A stretch of 64,000 nucleotides of DNA from Ignavibacteria bacterium (GTDB taxonomy: Bacteria > Bacteroidota > Ignavibacteria > Tepidaquicellales > Tepidaquicellaceae), in the NCBI GenBank assembly GCA_028714695.1, contig JAQTLX010000009.1, positions 1-64,000 on the forward strand. Reading direction: 5' to 3'. Below the pieces are notes generated by a model. It was given only the letters and a program-made list of their open reading frames with translations, was not told the DNA's origin and did no database searches. Below, one piece after another: positions 61,426 through 64,000 of this stretch (its first letter is position 1; the number at the start of each line of letters is the position of its first letter). A program made the translations under genes and the position numbers.

Positions 61426-62037
61426 TTATTTTTTTGTAAATCCCAGTACATCTTTTCTTACTTCCTTACGCCATGCGGCGCCGAATTTCTCGTCGAGGTA
61501 TTTGAAAATAATTTTATTGTATGATTCATTACACCCTAAAGATTCTTCAAGGTTGTCACCTAATTCATAATATTCAACATCGTACTTGTTTTCGAAATTC
61601 TCCTGACCCGGATAATAAACAGGAGCGATTGAACCGGATAAATATAATTTTGCCTTATTGTTTTTTATATCTTCTTTAGCCTTTTGCGGACTAATTTTGC
61701 TGCATATTATCGGCAAGGTCAGCATCAGGTTGTCTATAGATTGATTGTATAATATTATGGATGTGTCAATCGAATTAGCGTCAAGACTGTGTGAATCAAT
61801 TTTATAAGTTCCGGATTTCAATCCTTTAATAATAAAATTTCCCAGAGAATCTGTAATACAACCAATCCCGGTATTTTTAATTCCGACAACCGCACCGCTT
61901 ATCGCTTCCTTATTTCCCATGAAATCAACATAAACTTTTCCCTTTATAAAATAAGTTGTATCATTATTTATTACAGGCTGTGAAAATAATTTTAAGGAAA
62001 TTAAAAGTATGAACGGCAATAGGTATGCAGGTCTCAT
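61426..62037 (-). CDS. Secreted carboxypeptidase-regulatory-like domain protein
   Basis: A 203-residue exported protein (signal peptide about 1-19). Residues about 28-110 form a carboxypeptidase-regulatory-like beta-sandwich (IKGKVYVDFMG..AISGAVVGIKNTGIGCITDSLGNFIIKGLKSGTYKI), a fold common in TonB-dependent and surface proteins. The C-terminal part (YDVEYYELGDNLEE...YLDEKFGAAWRKEVRKDVLGF) looks like a conserved small domain. It is probably the first gene of the minus-strand secreted-protein run. Function unknown. Confidence 0.8.
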   Translation of the reverse strand: MRPAYLLPFILLISLKLFSQPVINNDTTYFIKGKVYVDFMGNKEAISGAVVGIKNTGIGCITDSLGNFIIKGLKSGTYKIDSHSLDANSIDTSIILYNQSIDNLMLTLPIICSKISPQKAKEDIKNNKAKLYLSGSIAPVYYPGQENFENKYDVEYYELGDNLEESLGCNESYNKIIFKYLDEKFGAAWRKEVRKDVLGFTKK

Positions 62038-62402
62038 AGTTATTGTTTGTTATTTAAATATACTTTCCTTTGTTGTTTTATTCAATTCAAATTCATTGAT
62101 AAACAGATGGTTAGTGTAAGCGGTACAAAAAAACTTTATGCGCCTTTTGCATTACCGCGAATATTCTCTATCGTGCAAATACTTGTATAATCCAAGGAAT
62201 AACTCCCGGAAACACTTTAAATTATGTATTTCACGTATTCCTTGCCAAAAGCAAGTAAATGCAATTTGAACAATTTTTATTCTTTTCTTCGTAACAGAAC
62301 AATTTTTGGACGTCAAATTAAATTTATTATTATTAAATTTACATACTCATTTATTATTAATCATTGTTCGAAAATAAAGTACCTACAAAATTATTTACCA
62401 AT
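62038..62402. other. Divergent intergenic region upstream of dsrC
   Basis: 365 bp of AT-rich sequence with no gene, repeat or clear operator. It should hold the promoter of the dsrC-dsrM-like-dsrK-like operon. Confidence 0.45.
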
Positions 62403-62711
62403 ATGGAAATAGACGGCAAAGAATTTCAGGTTGACGGCGACGGCTTTTTATCCGATCCGTATATCTGGAATGAAGAAGTTGCAAGATTATTTGCAAAGTA
62501 TGACGGAATTGAAGAACTGACAGAAAAACACTGGGCAATCATAAATTTTATACGCAAAAACTGGGAAGAAAAAGGAATGGCGCCGATGATTCGCTCCATT
62601 TGCCAGATAACAGGCGTGAAACTTAAAGAGATATATCAATTGTTCCCGTTAGGTCCTGCCCGCGGCGCCTGCCGCGTTGCCGGATTACCGAAACCGGATG
62701 GATGTGTTTAG
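62403..62711 (+). CDS. dsrC: DsrC-family sulfur carrier protein
   Basis: A 102-residue DsrC/TusE-type protein. MEIDGKEFQVDGDGFLSDPYIWNEEVA is the family start, and the C-terminal arm has both conserved Cys: Cys90 and the penultimate Cys101, exactly ten residues apart (CRVAGLPKPDGCV). Proteins with both Cys are true DsrC rather than TusE, and can form the intramolecular disulfide or trisulfide read by DsrMK-type complexes. I use the ATG at 62403; one at 62364 would add 13 residues. The two next genes encode DsrM- and DsrK-like subunits. No dsrAB sulfite reductase genes are in the window. Confidence 0.93.
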   Translation: MEIDGKEFQVDGDGFLSDPYIWNEEVARLFAKYDGIEELTEKHWAIINFIRKNWEEKGMAPMIRSICQITGVKLKEIYQLFPLGPARGACRVAGLPKPDGCV

Positions 62712-62726
62712 TAAAATTAAACCTCT

Positions 62727-63362
62727 ATGATGTTGTATAAGATAATTTCGCTGACAGCATTTCTGATCTGTTTTGTAACTTTGACATATCATTTTTTAAG
62801 ACTTGTCAGACTCGGACCGCCCAAAGATTATTCTCAAAAAAAAGGTAATCTGAGCGCGGCAATTTCTTATTCTTTTGTCGGAGCTATGAGCCCCTCAAAA
62901 AAAGAATCCGCGTATATGCATTTACCGACATATACCGCCGGTCTGCTGTATCATTTCGGCACGTTTGTCAGCCTGGTTCTTTACTTTTTATTTCTCTTTA
63001 ATGTAAGACTTGCAAATTCAATTCATTGGATTATTATTTTTGTGTTGATTGCATCTGTCCTGAGCGGACTCGGTATATTCATAAAACGGACCGCCGTAAA
63101 AAAAGTCAGACACCTCTCAAATATTGACGACTATATTTCAAATCTGATTGTTACGATTTTTCAGTTAATTACTCTGATGGCGCTTGCGGACGGAAATTAT
63201 GCCCCGTACTATTTCATAGTAACGAGTCTTTTATTTCTTTATCTGCCGATTGGAAAACTTAAACACTCATTATACTTTTTTGCTGCCCGATATCATCTTG
63301 GATTTTTTTACGGATGGCGCGGAATATGGCCTTTAAAAGAAACGGGCAAATCAAATGAATAA
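62727..63362 (+). CDS. DsrM/NarI-like cytochrome b membrane subunit
   Basis: A 211-residue integral membrane protein with five predicted helices (about 5-27, 69-93, 98-120, 138-155, 163-182). His residues in YTAGLLYHFGTF and LPIGKLKHSLYFF are in positions expected for haem b ligands of NarI/DsrM/TmcC-type subunits that oxidise menaquinol. It is shorter than typical DsrM. It lies 15 bp after dsrC, and overlaps the DsrK-like gene by 8 bp, so the three form one operon. Confidence 0.82.
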   Translation: MMLYKIISLTAFLICFVTLTYHFLRLVRLGPPKDYSQKKGNLSAAISYSFVGAMSPSKKESAYMHLPTYTAGLLYHFGTFVSLVLYFLFLFNVRLANSIHWIIIFVLIASVLSGLGIFIKRTAVKKVRHLSNIDDYISNLIVTIFQLITLMALADGNYAPYYFIVTSLLFLYLPIGKLKHSLYFFAARYHLGFFYGWRGIWPLKETGKSNE

Positions 63363-64000
63363 TTTTAACGATAAAAAAAATAAAGCGCTTAAGGTTCTTT
63401 CCGAACCGAAAGACAGCAAACTGATTACGTACCTCAACAGTTGCGTTCATTGCGGACTGTGCGCAGAGAGCTGCATGTATTATCTCACAACGAAAGACGA
63501 ACGTTATATACCTGCAAAAAAAGTTGAACTTGTCTCCTCCATTTACAGGCGCTATTGCACGTTTACGGGAAAACATTTTCCGAAACTTACAAATGCCCGT
63601 GAACTGGACGAAGAACTCACGGAAGAAATGACAGACCTGTTGTTCGGAGCGTGCACGCTGTGCGGACGCTGTACGAAACATTGTTCGATAGGAATAGACA
63701 TCGCGTACCTCGTGAGAGAGGGAAGAAAAATGCTTACCGAGATGGAAATTATTCCCGCAAGCCTGCAGTCAACGGTCAATGCCGCACTTACTACCGGCAA
63801 TAACATGTCAATTCCAACCGAAGAATTCACCGATACACTTTCATGGCTGGAAGATGAACTTAAAGACGAAGTGAACGACCCCAATGCTTCAATTCCTCTA
63901 AACGTGCCTGACGTAAATGTTTTATATACGCTAAATCCGCGGGAGCCGAAATTTTTTCCGCTTTCAATATCCGCAATGGTGAAAATATTCTATGCGGCAA
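63355..64000 (+). CDS. DsrK/HdrD-like iron-sulfur subunit (partial, runs off the window)
   Basis: The frame begins at the ATG at 63355, inside the end of the DsrM-like gene, and stays open to 64000 (215 codons). Two [4Fe-4S] motifs are visible: CVHCGLCAESC near residue 31 and CTLCGRCTKHC near residue 100, the ferredoxin part of HdrD/DsrK/TmcB proteins. The CCG domains that bind the catalytic cluster would follow outside the window. With the DsrM-like subunit it should form a membrane complex that reduces or oxidises the DsrC disulfide at the expense of quinone. Confidence 0.88.
   Translation, partial: MNNFNDKKNKALKVLSEPKDSKLITYLNSCVHCGLCAESCMYYLTTKDERYIPAKKVELVSSIYRRYCTFTGKHFPKLTNARELDEELTEEMTDLLFGACTLCGRCTKHCSIGIDIAYLVREGRKMLTEMEIIPASLQSTVNAALTTGNNMSIPTEEFTDTLSWLEDELKDEVNDPNASIPLNVPDVNVLYTLNPREPKFFPLSISAMVKIFYAA

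Overview
The window looks like chromosome from a low-GC member of the Bacteroidota/Ignavibacteriota branch, most like Ignavibacteria. This is inferred from secreted proteins ending in type IX secretion (T9SS) sorting modules of the 'NYPNPFNPxTxIxFxIP' kind, from many genes without a clear Shine-Dalgarno site (often with TTG or GTG starts), and from the mix of N-glycan-type glycosidases with multihaem and DsrMK-like redox proteins. There are no rRNA genes and no CRISPR array. One tRNA (Leu, anticodon TAA) is present.

Layout. 1-1124: end of an IS4-family element at the window edge, a SugE/Gdx-type exporter and short tandem repeats. 1125-7501: a sensory block with a PAS kinase, a CheB-CheR-PAS fusion and two unusual LuxR-type regulators. 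7506-12170: B12/radical-SAM protein, mannose-1-phosphate guanylyltransferase and an acidic protein of unknown function. 12171-17279: dnaA, a CoA-binding protein and recN, with DnaA-box-like 9-mers in the AT-rich gaps. 17356-21977: a propeller-sensor histidine kinase and a REC-GAF-kinase, translationally coupled. 21979-31077: a PLP enzyme, then a GH20-GH2-GH92 operon suited to trimming mannose and GlcNAc from N-glycans. 31123-37332: a subtilase followed by an AT-rich insert flanked by two ~85-bp copies of the subtilase 3' end plus terminator; the insert carries a lipoprotein, a DUF559 endonuclease-like gene and several REP-like repeats. A beta-barrel gene broken by one stop codon follows. 37459-43806: der, yifB/comM, two perfect parS sites, mnmG and a GT87 glycosyltransferase.

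44477-47861 encodes an Hmc/Hyb-like membrane redox module (TAT ferredoxin, NrfD/HybB quinone subunit, 13-haem cytochrome c). It is followed by tRNA-Leu, a decayed tRNA-Leu copy holding a dispersed repeat, and an intact 1338-bp IS4-family element with a 9-bp target duplication. 49821-62037 is rich in secreted or surface proteins (14-blade Ycf48-like propeller, FG-GAP propeller, aspartyl protease, paralogous Ig-like proteins) plus a TrmB-type regulator with a palindromic operator candidate. The window ends in dsrC, a DsrM-like cytochrome b and a DsrK-like FeS subunit that runs off the edge. That cluster and the 13-haem module could both move electrons between quinones and thiols or cytochromes.

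parS and dnaA in one window suggest a position near the replication origin. The most novel-looking items are the DUF559 gene embedded in inverted REP-like repeats within a duplicated terminator, the dispersed repeat that has invaded a tRNA copy, and the two response regulators with Asp in place of the conserved Thr/Ser.
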